This document shows positions 22,796 to 34,915 of a DNA stretch of 60,000 nucleotides, piece by piece. The stretch's first letter is position 1. Each line of letters starts with the position of its first letter. The DNA is from Cryptomeria japonica (lineage: Eukaryota > Streptophyta > Pinopsida > Cupressales > Cupressaceae). The notes beneath the pieces were generated by a model. That model had not been told where the DNA came from. It saw nothing but the letters and a program-made list of their open reading frames with translations, and searched no databases. Made by a program: the position numbers and the translations under genes. The stretch is taken from positions 766,492,483 to 766,552,482 of the forward strand of contig NC_081414.1 in NCBI RefSeq assembly GCF_030272615.1. Direction: 5' to 3'.

Positions 22796-25214
22796 TCAGA
22801 ACGACGTTGTTTCAAAGAAAACAAAAGATTCTGCCCCAATATGCCCTAGTGATACTTAGGGTGTAAATATGCCCCCTCGAGAGATTGTTTGTGCATTAAA
22901 GACATGAATGATGTCTTGAAAAAAAAAGAATGTGAGATGAAAGGATAGTTAGTTGATTAGAGATAGAGATAGGTGATGTGAATATGATATTGAGATAGAA
23001 TATGAGAGAATGAACCTTAGAATGAAATAGAATAATTTTAGATGAGAATTAGAAAATGATTTAGAAAGAGATGATGAGAAAAGAATCAACAAACTAGCAA
23101 TAAGAAAATAAGATGAAGATGAGAATGAAATTGAATGAATCATGAACCTGTGTCACATATTTTATTGCGTCAATATATATTCATCACTAAGCCTTATTAT
23201 TGAACAATGGAGTTTAGCACATCATGGTATAAGGAACCAAGATGTAAAGATATCTCATTGAAGAAACAAACACATAGCAGACAAGGAGCAAACAAAGAAA
23301 AAGATAATGCCCATCATGGCTCCTCTAGTCACTTGTGGACATCCTTGAGTAGCATAGAAACATAATCTGTCACCAAATGATAAAAGATAAAGACTGACCC
23401 AAACAAAATTTAGCAGCTATTCTGACCTTGTGCCTTCGTTCTCAGTTGCTTGATGTGATGGTTGATAATGTCTGATCTCAGAAAGTTGCGGACCCCGTTT
23501 AAGATTGACCTGTCTGATTTCGAGTGTATCCTCTTTTGTTTAAGACAAGATAATGATCACGTTGATATGGATATGATACGATTGATAAGACAGTTTGATC
23601 AGTTGATTGTAGATGTTTGACTGGATAGTCGTATCCTTTGTTAACTTCGTGCGAAGTGTTTGCTGGATATCTGCTAGGGTATTTGTTTCTCACAAGACAT
23701 GTTATTGCAAGCTTTTTTGATTGATTGATTTTCGATTTTTTAGTTCTTTTCCAAGAGCTTTTTTTGATGTTTTTGGATTATGTAGATCGATATTTGAATG
23801 TTTTTGTTTGATTTTTTCAGGATCGTATTTGAATGTTTTTGGTATTTTTTCAGGATCGTATTTGAATATTTTGGTATTTTTTCAGGATGGTATTTGAATA
23901 TTTTTGTAATTTTTTCAGAATCGTATTTGAATGTTTTTGTTTTTTTTGAGTTTTTCATTGTTTTTGGATTTTGAGTTTCTCAGTGTTTTTTTGGATTTTT
24001 TCAAGACTTTATATGATTTTTTAGGATTTTTTCAGTTATGCCCCCAGTGTGCAGACCTATATGACATAATGATTTGCATAATGTATGTGGAGACAAATGA
24101 ATTTTTGACATGACCTATGTGAATGAAATATGGAGGATGAAGATTCATTTCCTATTCATGTCTTTGTTTTTTGCATTTGTAATACACCAATTGAAATAGA
24201 GGTGCAAATTATTTCATAGATAATCAGTCAATCGATCTCTAAGGCCCTTCGGAACATTCATCTCAACACACTTAGTGACTAGGATTTACAAATGGAGACG
24301 CGGAAAACTTCCCCACTGGTTCTTGAAACTTTGATCTTCTTTTGCCCATGTGTGTGCAGATGAGTTAATTCCCGCTCTTGTGTTCACTAAAGATCCTTAG
24401 CATCCTATATGACTAGCTACATGGATTATTCTAAATTCAAAAGCATCTCGAATAGAGCCTTGCTACCAGCAAGCCTTGAGAGCTCCGACGAGGTTATAGG
24501 TTGTAATTTCTCAAATATTGCTCCATTGCCAATAGGCGTTCATAGCCCTGATGGAGTTACTTGTGTGTTCCCATAGTCAAGCTTTTTATCACACTTGTAT
24601 ACATGATATTTCAGTTATATATCATTGCTCTTTTGCCTTGAGATGGATATTTGGCATAGCTCTTTTTCTTTTTATTTTCTTGCCTTGACTTGTAAGTAAT
24701 GAAACCTACTTGGGTGTGACAATTACAACGACATTGAAGTAGAATTTTAGATTTTTCACTAGTCATATGATCAACTAGGTGTCTCGAGTGAATGAGGGAT
24801 TTATTGTGTTTGAGATATAGCAATTGATAGATTTTGCTTTAAAAAGTCTCAAATAGTGAAATCACTACCCAACCAGAAGTAAAGAATCCTCACAGGGTAA
24901 TGTTGAAAATGAATGACCTTAGGACCTCAAAAACTTCATGTCCGAATATCTAAGAAAGGAGATGACCCTTGTTTTCCTTAGATGCAAATGAATGATAAAC
25001 TTGAACAATTGTCTTATTTTATTGATGTTGCTATGTGAAAATGCAATTTTTTTTTGCAAATGTGACTTCTAAATATGATGGTGCTTGGAAAGAAACTATA
25101 CACAATGTAGTGCTTTGAGTAAGATGATATGCAATGCGGAAAGTAAAACCTAAACTAACCCAACCTTTAGGTATAATATTTGTGTAGGTATTTCATTGGC
25201 CTTTGTTTGAAAAG
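22796..25214. other. Element C 3' untranslated region with minisatellite
   Basis: No gene is recognised. At about 23800-23950 a unit of about 32 bp (CAGGATCGTATTTGAATGTT, then TTTGGTATTTTT) is repeated four to five times. The short Lys/Asn-rich frame at 23740-23958 is its translation. The frames at 23499-23693 and 24611-24823 have no recognisable motif. Confidence 0.5.
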
Positions 25215-26789
25215 TTAGATTAAGATGTCTTTTCCAATAGGATATAAGGGCTTAGCTAAGTGTATATGTTCAACATCTCCAATGTTGATTTTCTTATTTT
25301 TTGGATTCTGTGGATCATCAGATGGAAATCCAGCTCTAGAACCCATGAATTCAGGTATAGGCTTATCATTTTCAAAGAAATCCAATCGTGGTAGATTCTC
25401 TTGCCCCCAGTCTTTCAAGTGTGGGTATGCGAGACAAACTGTTTTTGGTTTCAAAGTTGTGACATGAGCGGGTGTTATGCTTGTTTCTATTGATGCACTT
25501 GAAGAGTATGATGAAGTCAACCAGGTGTCGATCTCATTAGTTGGTATTATGCTTGTTTCTATCATGACATTGGCATTTGATGATGACACACATACAATTA
25601 TTGACAAGTTGCTATGTGTAGTATGATCTGGATTGGTGATTTCATTGACGAGGGGTTCATGAACAACTTGTGTATTGGAATCATGAGAGAGACTAGGAGA
25701 AATGACAAGTTTGTTTGAGAGGGAATCTTGTGAAGAACATGGAGGATTATGACATGGAGATGAAGGCATGGAGGGACCTTGATCAGGATTTGGAGAAATA
25801 ATGGGATCTTGTTTAGGACATGAAGGTAAAGGTATGCTTTGATCTTGTCCTGGAAAGGGATTGTTAGGGAGGATGGAAGAGATGTCTTGATCTTGTTTAG
25901 GAGGTGGATGTTGGATGGGAATTGAAAGGACACTTTGTTCTTGAGATGAAAGGGTTTCATTATGAATGGAATAGAAAAGAGCGAGGGGATCATCATAAGA
26001 TTCTTGGTCAGTGGGATCTTGATAAAAAATTGGGTAAGATGAAAGTGGTTGTTCTTGATCTTTATTTGTTTCAGGGTTCATTTCTTCTGATTTTGGATGA
26101 TCCTCTTGACATGGGGAAGGAGTTTGGAAATGCATGGGAGATTCTTGGAATGTTTCAACATTTTGGCCTGATGAAGAAGGATTTTGAATGAGATCCTCTG
26201 AATTATGACTTGAATTAGATTGGATTTGTACGATGGATAGCGATTGGAAGGTTGTGTTATTGGATAGAGATGGCATGGATTAGTCTTGCGCGACTTTAGG
26301 GGATGATGAAATGGTGGATGGATATGGTTGATTTGGGCTTTGGTTGAGAGGGATTTGATTTTGGTTGAAAGGAGTATGATTTTGGGTGAAAGAGGTTTGA
26401 TTTTGGTTGAATAAATGTTGATTTGGACTTTGGTTGAAAGGGGTGTGATTTTGGTTGAAAGAGGTTTGAATGTTGGATTGATGTGAATTTTGATTTGGAC
26501 TTTGGTTGAATAGGGTTTGATTTTGGTTGAACGAGGTTTGAATGTTGGGTTGATATGAATTTTGATTTGGACTTTGGTTGAAAGGGTTGTGATTGTTGGG
26601 TTGGTGTGAATGGTATGATTGATATAGTGGGTTGAAAGAAAAAGAAGGTTTACATGACTCTAATGTTGGTTGAAATGAGGTAGGAATGATTTTATTGAAG
26701 AATGAAGGTTAACATATTTGAATGGTTTCACAAGAAGAAGAAGGTTGGTTTGATACTGATCCCCTTGTGGCCATTACTTCTGTCATCAT
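25215..26789 (-). pseudogene. Element C ORF: Gln/Asn-repeat and Ser/Pro/Gln-rich protein
   Basis: One minus-strand frame runs from ATG at about 26789 (MMTEVMATRGSVSNQ) to the stop at 25215, about 525 codons. Visible defects are a TAA near 26712 and a TAA two codons before the ATG at 26276. Residues from about 40 to 170 are imperfect repeats of units such as FNQSPNQNS and FNQNHTPFNQ. The next 250 are rich in Ser, Pro, Gln and Asp (PSSSGQNVETFQESP, PKQDQDISSILPNNP). The C-terminus is less biased (LAYPHLKDWGQENLPRLDFF). No enzyme motif or zinc knuckle is present. Composition predicts disorder, prion-like in the N-terminal part. It is the only substantial frame of C and could be a gag-like or accessory protein. 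Confidence 0.6.
26300..26600 (-). repeat. Coding minisatellite of element C (Asn/Gln repeats)
   Basis: TTTTGGTTGAA and TTTGGACTTTGGTTGAA recur about a dozen times, arranged in higher-order units of about 75-80 bp (TTTGAATGTTGG(A/G)TTGATATGAATTTTGATTTGG). On the minus strand they encode FNQ, NQN and SPNQ motifs in one frame, so unit lengths are mostly multiples of three. Confidence 0.8.
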
Positions 26790-29470
26790 TTTTTTCTAAC
26801 TAGACCCTATGGTTGTCAAGACTAGCCATGTCTGTCACTTGTTGCAAAGTTTTGATTTGTTGAGCTAATATTTATATGGATGGCGATGGAATAGGAATGG
26901 AAGGGATGAATCCTCAACCTTCCATATGAAATTTATAATGCCAATCCATGATGTTTTCTTGTTTGGTTTGGACCTATGATCACAACATGTAAGATGTTTT
27001 CTCCATTTCTCTGGATGCGATAATGTTTGATTTGTTGAACTTGACAAACTTGTTTGAGTTGAGGTTGAGTTAGATTGATCCTCTGATTGTGATTTGGACG
27101 TTTGGGGTATGAATTTCTAGGATGATTATGCAATTGATGATTAACTAAGATAGACGTATATAAAATCTAGATGAAGACGTATATGAGGATGTAAGTGGGA
27201 CTATGCAAAAGACGTAGGATGATAATGAGGACGTAAGTGGGAGTATGCAAAAAGATGTAGGATGATAAAGAGGATGTAAGTGGGGACTATGCAAGGACTT
27301 ATGATGATAATGAGGACATAAGTGAGACTATGCAAAGATTTAGGACTTCCTAGGGTCACAAGTATGTAAGGAATTTTGAGAATCAGTTTCAAAATGGACT
27401 TTGTTTTCAGTAACTTCATGTCTAGGACAATGTTTTGTAGTTTTCCAAATTTGAGAACAATTGCTGGTAGGTATGTATAGTTGATTGATTCAATTTTCAT
27501 ACAATCTCAGAAAATTCGGAGATACGTGGGATAGGACCTGAAATAGCCCAAGGGACTGACTCAATACTGGTCTATCACAAGGATACATAAAAAAGAACAG
27601 AATACAATCTTAGGATGGATAGTGGACACCTTTCAGTGAGGCCCCCGTAGCAAAATACTGAAACAAGATGGACAAATAGAGAGTCTGGCAGCATTGGCTC
27701 CACTCCACGACACACACTTCTCGGGCATGCCAGTCTCTCTTACCTCGAAGATCCAAGGATCTTTTCACCAAGGGATTTTTGTCTCATAATGTAAGGTAAA
27801 TGAGGGGTATCTATGGGGTATGATCGACACTCCTGGAACCACTGAACGTAGGATTTTTGGTAACTAATTTGGTTCTTAGTATTAGGTTTTGAGGGGTCCC
27901 AATCCAACAATGGATTCTCAGAGCAAGCCACTTAAGGCTTTAGTTGAGCTTATCGGTGCAGGGAAGGCCCCCACATATGTCGAATTCACTCAATGCTCTA
28001 GTCGTCTGACCAGTATATTTATATAGTGGCTCAAAAAACCCACTCGAGAGTACACTGGAAGAGATGATATCCCCAACGCATCCCAATTCGAAGTACCTCT
28101 GTGGGGTGATGAAATCCCCAGTCAAAGATACCCCTCACTATGTAGAATAAAACAAAATTTGGATGTTGTTGTCACTTTCCTTCTTTCTCCCAAGACCTCG
28201 AAGGCGGGTGGAAAGGCAGTTAGTGCAACAGTAGGTCCACCCCAGACACAATAAAAATTTCTTTACCTTAAGAAAAAGAAAAAATGATTTAATCTAATGC
28301 AGCCTGATTCATGTTCATTTTATAGCCCAAATTTAGGTGTTAGATACGCATGTGCATGTCAATTTTAAACACCAAATCCAAGTATGAAGGCATACATGTC
28401 AATTTTAACCATTTGTTGATTTTAAGCACCAAAAACCAAGTGTGAGATACACGCATGTCAATTTTAGCCCATGTTCATTTTAAACACCAACAACGAAGTG
28501 TGAGATTATCCATGCATGTCCATTTTAACTGTTGTTGATTTTAAGCACTAAAAATTGAAGTGTGCATGCAAATTACTAATCTAATCCTCTTTGCAAATCT
28601 GCCACAGGCTGTAAATAGAAGATTAGTAGTAAAATTAAACCAACAAAAAATAGAAACTCAAAACTTGACAGAGGGGATTGTGTAATACTACCTGAGTGAT
28701 TGCGTGATACTTACAGACCGAATGCATAAATTTGATAGATAAAATGCATAAATATGACATATAGAATGCATAAATCTGACAGACTGAATGCGTGACGATA
28801 TCTGGCTGATTGCGTAGCACTAATAGGTCGATTGCGTGACAGAATGTAGACAACAAAAAAAATAAAAAAAATACAAGAAAACTAAACCCGATCAGGAACC
28901 TCCAAAACCAATTATGGAGCCCTAGCCAAATCCCTCATCATCCATTCAATATTGATTAGCTGTATAAGAAAGAACTAGGCTATTATATCTGTCTAAGGCC
29001 GGTTGTTCTTCTGAATCTTGTATCAATTTTTTTGCCTAGAGAACTTTTTGATATCGTTTGGCTTCCCTCCTTTGTTGTTTCGTTCTTGCACTTGAAATCT
29101 TGAACTGAACTTTTCTTGCCATAAACTGTGTTAATCAAATCATGAAGTAAAAAGTAATTTGATCCTAGATTAACCAAATTTAAGACATAATTAAACAGAA
29201 GAGATAACAGACGGAATAAAAAAATTAAACAACAAAGCTTCCTCCGAATGCGTGATCTAGAAAGGGCGATTGCTCGATCTGGACAAGGCGATTGCATGAC
29301 CCTGTCAGAACAAATGCGTGATTTTGTTTATTCGATGCGTGACGATGTAATCTCGATTGCCTGATGGAAATATCTTTTCTCAAAATTCATGCAACCTGCA
29401 AAAAAATAAAAAATCTGCCCAATCTGCAAAAATCATACAGAACACAGAAAAGGTTAAATTGCTGTTAGTT
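26790..29470 (-). other. Element C long leader with short repeats
   Basis: About 2.7 kb between the PBS and the ORF. It holds three repeat groups: GAGGA(C/T)GTAAGTGGGA..TATGCAAA units of about 50 bp at 27180-27340; CATGCATGTCAATTTTA..CACCAA units of about 60 bp at 28330-28560; and GATTGCGTGAC/GAATGCGTGAT motifs at 28690-28850 and 29240-29360. A frame at 28125-27940 (minus), starting MTGDFITPQRYFELG and containing SGFFEPLYKYTGQTTRALSE, has protein-like composition but no family I recognise. Confidence 0.5.
27740..28125 (-). pseudogene. Unrecognised protein-like frame in the leader of element C
   Basis: Minus-strand 28125-27940 encodes 61 residues with balanced composition (RYFELGCVGDIISSSVLS, FEPLYKYTGQTTRALSEF, ending CTDKLN). 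A further open stretch in another frame follows at 27931-27740 (PLLDWDPSKPNTKNQ, SYVQWFQECRSY). The two would join by a frameshift near 27935. The GC content is higher than in surrounding leader DNA. It may be a remnant of the original gag start or a captured exon; I cannot assign a family. Confidence 0.3.
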
Positions 29471-29489
29471 CACGTCGGGTTCACCAAAA
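29471..29489 (-). promoter_or_regulatory. Element C primer-binding site
   Basis: On the minus strand the LTR end CATGTGTTACA is followed by TTT and then TGGTGAACCCGACGTG. It starts TGG, the complement of the tRNA CCA end, and lies where a PBS must be. It is not the Met-type PBS. I cannot name the primer tRNA from memory. Confidence 0.7.
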
Positions 29490-30748
29490 TGTAACACATG
29501 CTAGAATTCATCTTATAAAACAAGTAATCAATTAGAAGCACAAGGGAAATCACGGATCCCTCCTAACCAAAGAATCTAAAAAACTAGACAATGAAATGAT
29601 ACAACCAAACAAAATAGGAATTCTAATTTCAATCAATAAAAACTCCCTATTCCATGACTGCGTAGAACTTCCATTTCTCTTCTCCTCTTCGTGGTATGAT
29701 GGGTCTCAGATATTGCGTTGGTAACCTGCAAGTGCCACAAAGATTCAAAGATCTTGATTGTTGAAAATGGAGATTGAATGCTCAATTTATAGAAAATTGG
29801 ATGAGATTGATTGAAAGGTGGAACATATTGATTAAGAGGTGTGAACTCAGGTGAGCTCAAAGGAAAATTGATAGTTGAACTGTTGATTGTAGGAGTGAAA
29901 CAAAATAGATTGAATAGATTATTGGAGTTAACTGATTGAGAAAAAGCTGACTAAAGGAAGAAAAAGAATGATTGGAGGAAATAAAGAAGATGACAAAGAG
30001 AGCTTAATTTAGAAAAAGCTAACTAAAAGATGGAAATAGAAGTTGAAGAGAAATGATTTAATTAATTAATTGATTGAATTAATTAATTTAGCATGTTCTT
30101 GCATTTAGATTTAGATTTTCAATTCAATCTTTGCATGAGATTTATTCAAATAAATTGAATTTAATTTAATTCAATTTAGCATTTGAATATATTTAGAACT
30201 TGACTTTGATTTTCAATTTGATTTTTGAAATCATGCACATGTATTTGAATTTGGAAGAAATTAGAAGAATATGAAATTAAATGAAATTAGAATTTGGGGA
30301 TTTTGAACTGAAGAATTAAAAGAATTAATTAAATAATTTAAAGAAACTATTTAATTATGTAGAAATGGAATTTAATTAAATAATAAAGATTATTTAATTT
30401 AAAGGATTAAATCATAATTAATTAAATAATAAATATTTAATTAATATTTAGAAGAGGGTTGAATGATTGAATGATTAAAGATAGAAATTGAGAATTAATT
30501 TATTTAAATAATAAAGATTATTTAAATTGGGGAATTAATCAGAATTAATTAAATAATAAATATTTAATTAATATTTAGAACATGGTTAAATGATGATAGA
30601 ATAGGAAATAGAATAATTAGTAAGATTATGAGGAAATATGAAATTAGAAGAATAAGATTAATTAACTTAATTAAATAATTAAAGAATTATTTAACTAATT
30701 AGATGAATAATTAGTACATGATCAATGAGACATTTTTAGGTTTCTACA
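29490..30748 (-). repeat. Element C 5' LTR
   Basis: It starts TGTAACACATGCTAG and ends TTTCTACA, matching 21377-22773 apart from scattered changes and the single copy of the 127-bp unit. TSD CTTTA follows at 30749-30753. Confidence 0.92.
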
Positions 30749-30753
30749 CTTTA

Positions 30754-31614
30754 CACAATCTATCATCTCCTCCAAGTATAATGTCATGAACATAAATTAT
30801 AACAATCAACAACTTATCTCCATCAATATTGAAATAAATATTAAGTTATTTGTTGTACCTTTCTTGAAATTCTGTTGAAATTATTACCTGTCCAACCTCG
30901 CATACCAGGCCCTAGGTGCCTATTGAAGTCCATACAAAGCTTTTTTCAGTCTGCACACCATATCCAGATATTTTGTCAATCTGAATCCATTTGGATGCTC
31001 AATGTAAACTTCTTCTTCTAGATCTCCATTTATAAATGTTGTTTTGACATCCATTTTATAAACCTTAAATTTCTTGTAGGCAGAAATGCAAGAGACATGC
31101 AAATAACTTCCATCCTTGCTAAAGGAGAAAAAGTTTCTTCAAAGTCTATACCTTCTTATTGAAAATATCCTTTACATACCAATCTCACTTTATTCCTTGT
31201 CACTTGTCCTTTCTCATTGAACTTATTTCGAAATATCTACTTAGTTCCAATTACATTTTTGTCCATTGGTCTAGGTACCAGTTCCCATGTCTTGTTCTTC
31301 TAAATTTGATTTAGTTCTTCTTCCATAGCCTTTACCCATATTTCATCTTTGCTTGCTTCCTCATAAATCTTTGGATTAGTCACTGATAGAAAACAATAAT
31401 TAGCTTGATCTTGAGCTTCTGCAACATTCCTTCTTGTCTGAACACCTTTTGCTTTATCTCCAATTATATGCTTATCTAAAGGATGCTTCTGAAAAAATTT
31501 AGCAAGAATTTTTTTTGAGTCTTCTTCTTCTTCTTCACTATTTGATTCCTTCTCTTTTCTTTCTTCTAGATCAGTTGTCTTAACTATAGAAATAATCTTA
31601 ATCTTCTGTGCCAA
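30754..31614 (-). pseudogene. Copia B pol remnant: RT N-terminal half
   Basis: This continues the B RT on the upstream side of C. The catalytic block reads YVHDIILGGDDRLC near 30760-30800, so the canonical YVDD has its first Asp changed to His. Further up are [28 protein letters not shown] (31102-30920, shown only as a landmark), and at 31614-31300 the acidic integrase-RT linker (EERKEKESNSEEEEEDSKK) with EIWVKAMEEELNQI. Several stops interrupt it. The integrase core expected upstream is absent: the linker is separated from the protease by fewer than 100 bases. Confidence 0.85.
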
Positions 31615-31708
31615 AAGGCATCTATTATCTTCTTTATCCTTAATATAGTAATCATTTCCTCCTATTCTAACTCCTCTGCAACTCTTTTACTAGTCTTTTC
31701 GTTTCTAA

Positions 31709-31993
31709 TTACACATCTGATACTACTAAACAAAACTTCATATTCTTTTCCACACATCTTACTAACAACAAACTATATCTTAATCCTTCAACATAATAAA
31801 CATCACCAGTCTTATGCTTACCATCAATTGAAATACTTCCAATACCTCGAATAGCTACACCATCTTCTCCAACAAACTTCACAGATCCTCCATCATATTT
31901 CTTCAAATTAATAAACCTATCTTTATCACCGATTATATGATTTGAACATCTAGAGTCTATAATCCATTTATTCGGTTCTATCTTAGCATGCAA
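31709..31993 (-). pseudogene. Copia B protease remnant
   Basis: The minus strand encodes KWIIDSRCSNHIIGDKDRF then GGSVKFVGEDGVAIRGIGS and GDVYYVEGLRYSLL, the copia aspartic protease/pre-integrase block. The active-site D-S-G-C reads D-S-R-C here, so Gly is lost. Downstream the integrase is missing by deletion between about 31709 and 31614. Confidence 0.8.
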
Positions 31994-33045
31994 ATCGGTA
32001 TTAACTGATTTCTCATCTTCCTATCTCTTCAATACATTCTCCTTATCCTTGATTTATAGGAAGAAATATTCTTTGAATTTGAGTCACTATCACCTTCATC
32101 TTCAGATGCATGTTCTTCAATAGAGCACAATCCTAGGTTCTTCTCTTTTCTATTGAAATTGCGTCTTCTAAACTTGTTCTTCTTCTCACCATCATTTGAT
32201 CTCTTATAATATTCTCTGTAACTACAATTAGAAGCACAATGTCCAATTCTACCTCAAGAAAATCATATCAGAAGTAACTTACCTTTATATTTCCCAGTGC
32301 GCCGTTGTAATTTTCTCACAAAAATTGCTTCAACTTCATCTAGATCTCCACTACATTCTAGATCATCAAATCTTGAAACATCAAAATTTTCTTCTCTTTT
32401 TCCTCTTTTCTCTTCCTCCATTTCTAAAATCTCATATGCTTCTAATGAACCAATAAGCTAATCAATAGTGTATTTGCTCAAACCATTCCTCTCCTATATG
32501 GAACATCTCTACGACTTGTAGAATTTAGGAAAGGTCAACAAGATCTTATGCACAACATCAAATTCCTCTAAATGTCCTCCATCAACTTTAATGCCAGATG
32601 TCAACAATATCAGTAACTCTGTGAATATAGTTCTCAACAATTTCATCTTCAATAATTCTTAGGTACTCAAACTTCTGCTTCAAATTCATCAACCTAGCTT
32701 GCTTTGTCTTTGAATATCCTTCATATGCCAAACACAACTTTAGCTTCCTTTAAACCTTTTATTCTTCCAAACATTGAATCACTTATACAACTCAAAATTA
32801 TAGCTCTAGCCTTCGCATTAGCTTCCTTTGACTTTATCTCATTCGGGTTCTTAGCACCACCATGCGGCTTTGTATAACCAGCCTAAATAATCTCCAAAAA
32901 TCCATTCTGCAATGTCTCCAAATGCATCTCCATTCTCTCCTTCCAGTATGGAAAGTTTTTACTATCAAAGATAGTAACTTTGTAATGCACATCCTAAACC
33001 ATACCGGATCTAGCTCAACTAGTTAAGATTACTCAAGAGGAACCA
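31994..33045 (-). pseudogene. Copia B gag remnant
   Basis: The N-terminal gag segment (YKVTIFDSKNFPYWKERMEM near 32980, then ALETLQNGF-like sequence) resembles the start of plant copia gag. A knuckle remnant, GRIGHCASNC, lies near 32225-32255. Multiple stops and frameshifts separate the blocks. The Met-type PBS complement GATACCA lies at 33052-33058, two bases from the 5' LTR. Confidence 0.7.
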
Positions 33046-33060
33046 CACTTTGATACCAAT

Positions 33061-33704
33061 TGTTGAACCCAAGGCAGGACTGAGAGGGGGGGGGGGCGTG
33101 AATAAGTCAAAACAAACAATTATAGTAGCATATAAACAATTACACATCAACTCATGTATCCACCATATGAACACCAAGATTTATATGTGGAAAAATTGAA
33201 TTGGGAAAAACCATGGTGAGCACCTGCCCACAAAAAGTATCCATTATATATGCAATGATTACAAAGATAGAGATAATTGCTCCAGATTTGTGCACCAAGG
33301 CTAACTACCCACGAGACAAGATACAAAGAGGAATTGCAAAACCTGAAGCTGACTACAATCAAAAAAATATACAAAAATGAACTAAAAAGATGGATCTCCT
33401 GATCATGAAGCTGTTCTTGAACTCTGCATCAAGTGACAACAACACACACACAACTCTAATCTCAAATGCCAACACTCTGCCTCAATTCACTACAACAATC
33501 TTCAACACAACTTGCATATCATTCGAACACAACTCTTCTAGTTTGCTCAACTTCTTTTGAATATCACTCTTCAATCCATCATCTACACTCTTTCCATATT
33601 TCAATACTCTAACTCAAACATACAAATTCCTTATATACAAGATAGATTATAAAAGCTTGAACAAAGTGGGCTTGAACAAAATAAATTCTTTCTGAACCAA
33701 AAAC
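33061..33704 (-). repeat. 5' LTR of copia B, part 1
   Basis: It starts TGTTGAACCCAAGGCAGGACTG and matches 12016-12655. Element D interrupts it after AAAAC (33700-33704), and it resumes at 48354. Confidence 0.9.
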
Positions 33705-34915
33705 TATTAGGATAACCGGTGAAAAACTGAGAGGGGGGCTGAATTAGTTGCTAATATATTATGTGAATTAAATCACTTAAAACCTTATACCGATATAACT
33801 GATTAAGCATTAAAGCATAAATGAAAACCAGATAATCAATACCATGCAACCATGACACATAACACCATGTGATTTTTACATGTGGAAAACCTGAATGAGG
33901 AAAAACCATGGTGGGAAACCCTACCCATAGTCAGATGATACTTCTACAGTAAGTATATGATTACAATAGGGGCCTGCAAATGTAGGAAGGCACACTTCCT
34001 AGAGCGCACCGCTCATCATAATGGAGTCTCGTTGACTACATAGATGTCAACCACCTCAAGATGTTTGGACTACAATCCAGAGAGAAGAACTACCGATGAT
34101 AGCATCAAATATGCCAGATTACAGTTCCGATTAAGCTCAATAATGTAGGTCTAAAACCTCTTACATAAACCCAACTTGATCACCTATGATCGACGAAATC
34201 CTCTGCACAAATTATTATTACATTATTCGCTCCTTGCCTATTTCGATATGTCCACACTTGATCTACAATGAGATCTTACATACATTTATACCAACTCGGG
34301 ACCTAACCAATTAGGTCAGCCACATAAATGATAATACAATAGATCCATTACATAATCCTAAAATAAAATAATTACAAATGTCAGCCTAAGGCCAAACAAA
34401 TATCATCCAATCAATAAAACATCCCAGAAGCACATCCGAGGATACACCAACACGTTTCATGCAAACTGGTCCATAATCTAGATAGAACTAGACCTAAATA
34501 AGATCCACACATGCCAAAGCAATGACACGAATCAGTCGAGGCACAAACACAATCACCATCAACATCCTGAATCCATTCTAGAAGTTGCACCAACACCACT
34601 TATGCATTACATCAAAGATCTTCAATAAAGCTTTGCCGGTGAAACCCTTATCGAACAAATAAAGCAAGCTTACTAGAACATAAGATAGAATCCAATCACC
34701 AAGTCAATACCAATTGACTGAAACATACTTCAAAAGTATATGAACCATCCATACAAACATATTCCATCATCCAGATCATACCGGTGGCAATCAACTGATT
34801 AACCTCCCAATCGAATCAATCTACCGGAAGTCGGTAAACAACCATAATAGCAAGTGTTGACATGAATGACAAAACATAAGTGAAACACATAATCAATTCC
34901 ATCATATGGCTAACA
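33705..34915 (-). repeat. Element D 3' LTR
   Basis: Minus-strand start TGTTAGCCATATG at 34915; end CCGGTTATCCTAATA at 33705. It contains the GTGGAAAACCTGAATGAGG..ACCATGGTGGG module (about 33891-33925) and an AAGGCACACTTCCTAGAG stretch (about 33986) shared with the LTR of A. Confidence 0.92.

Larger units (their letters stand above)
21377..30748 (-). mobile_element. Element C: large pol-less LTR element (LARD-like)
   Basis: The 9,372-bp element sits in the RT of B with the perfect duplication CTTTA (21372-21376, 30749-30753). Its LTRs start TGTAACACATG and end TCTACA on the plus strand: 21377-22773 (1,397 bp, 3') and 29490-30748 (1,259 bp, 5'). The PBS complement (29471-29486) reads TGGTGAACCCGACGTG on the minus strand, unlike the Met-type PBS of the copia elements. 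The PPT complement lies at 22774-22790. No protease, integrase, RT or RNase H motif is found in about 6.7 kb. The LTR family resembles the solo LTR at 2158-3373. A gypsy (Tat-like) origin is inferred from the PBS type and size only. Confidence 0.9.

Noticed and set aside
25598-26191. Alternative frames over the Ser/Pro/Gln-rich ORF of C
   Set aside because: They are shadows of the longer 25215-26789 frame; low-complexity DNA opens several frames at once.
26300-26600. CRISPR-like array
   Set aside because: The repeats are imperfect, contiguous and coding, with no unique spacers of constant length, and the genome is plant nuclear.
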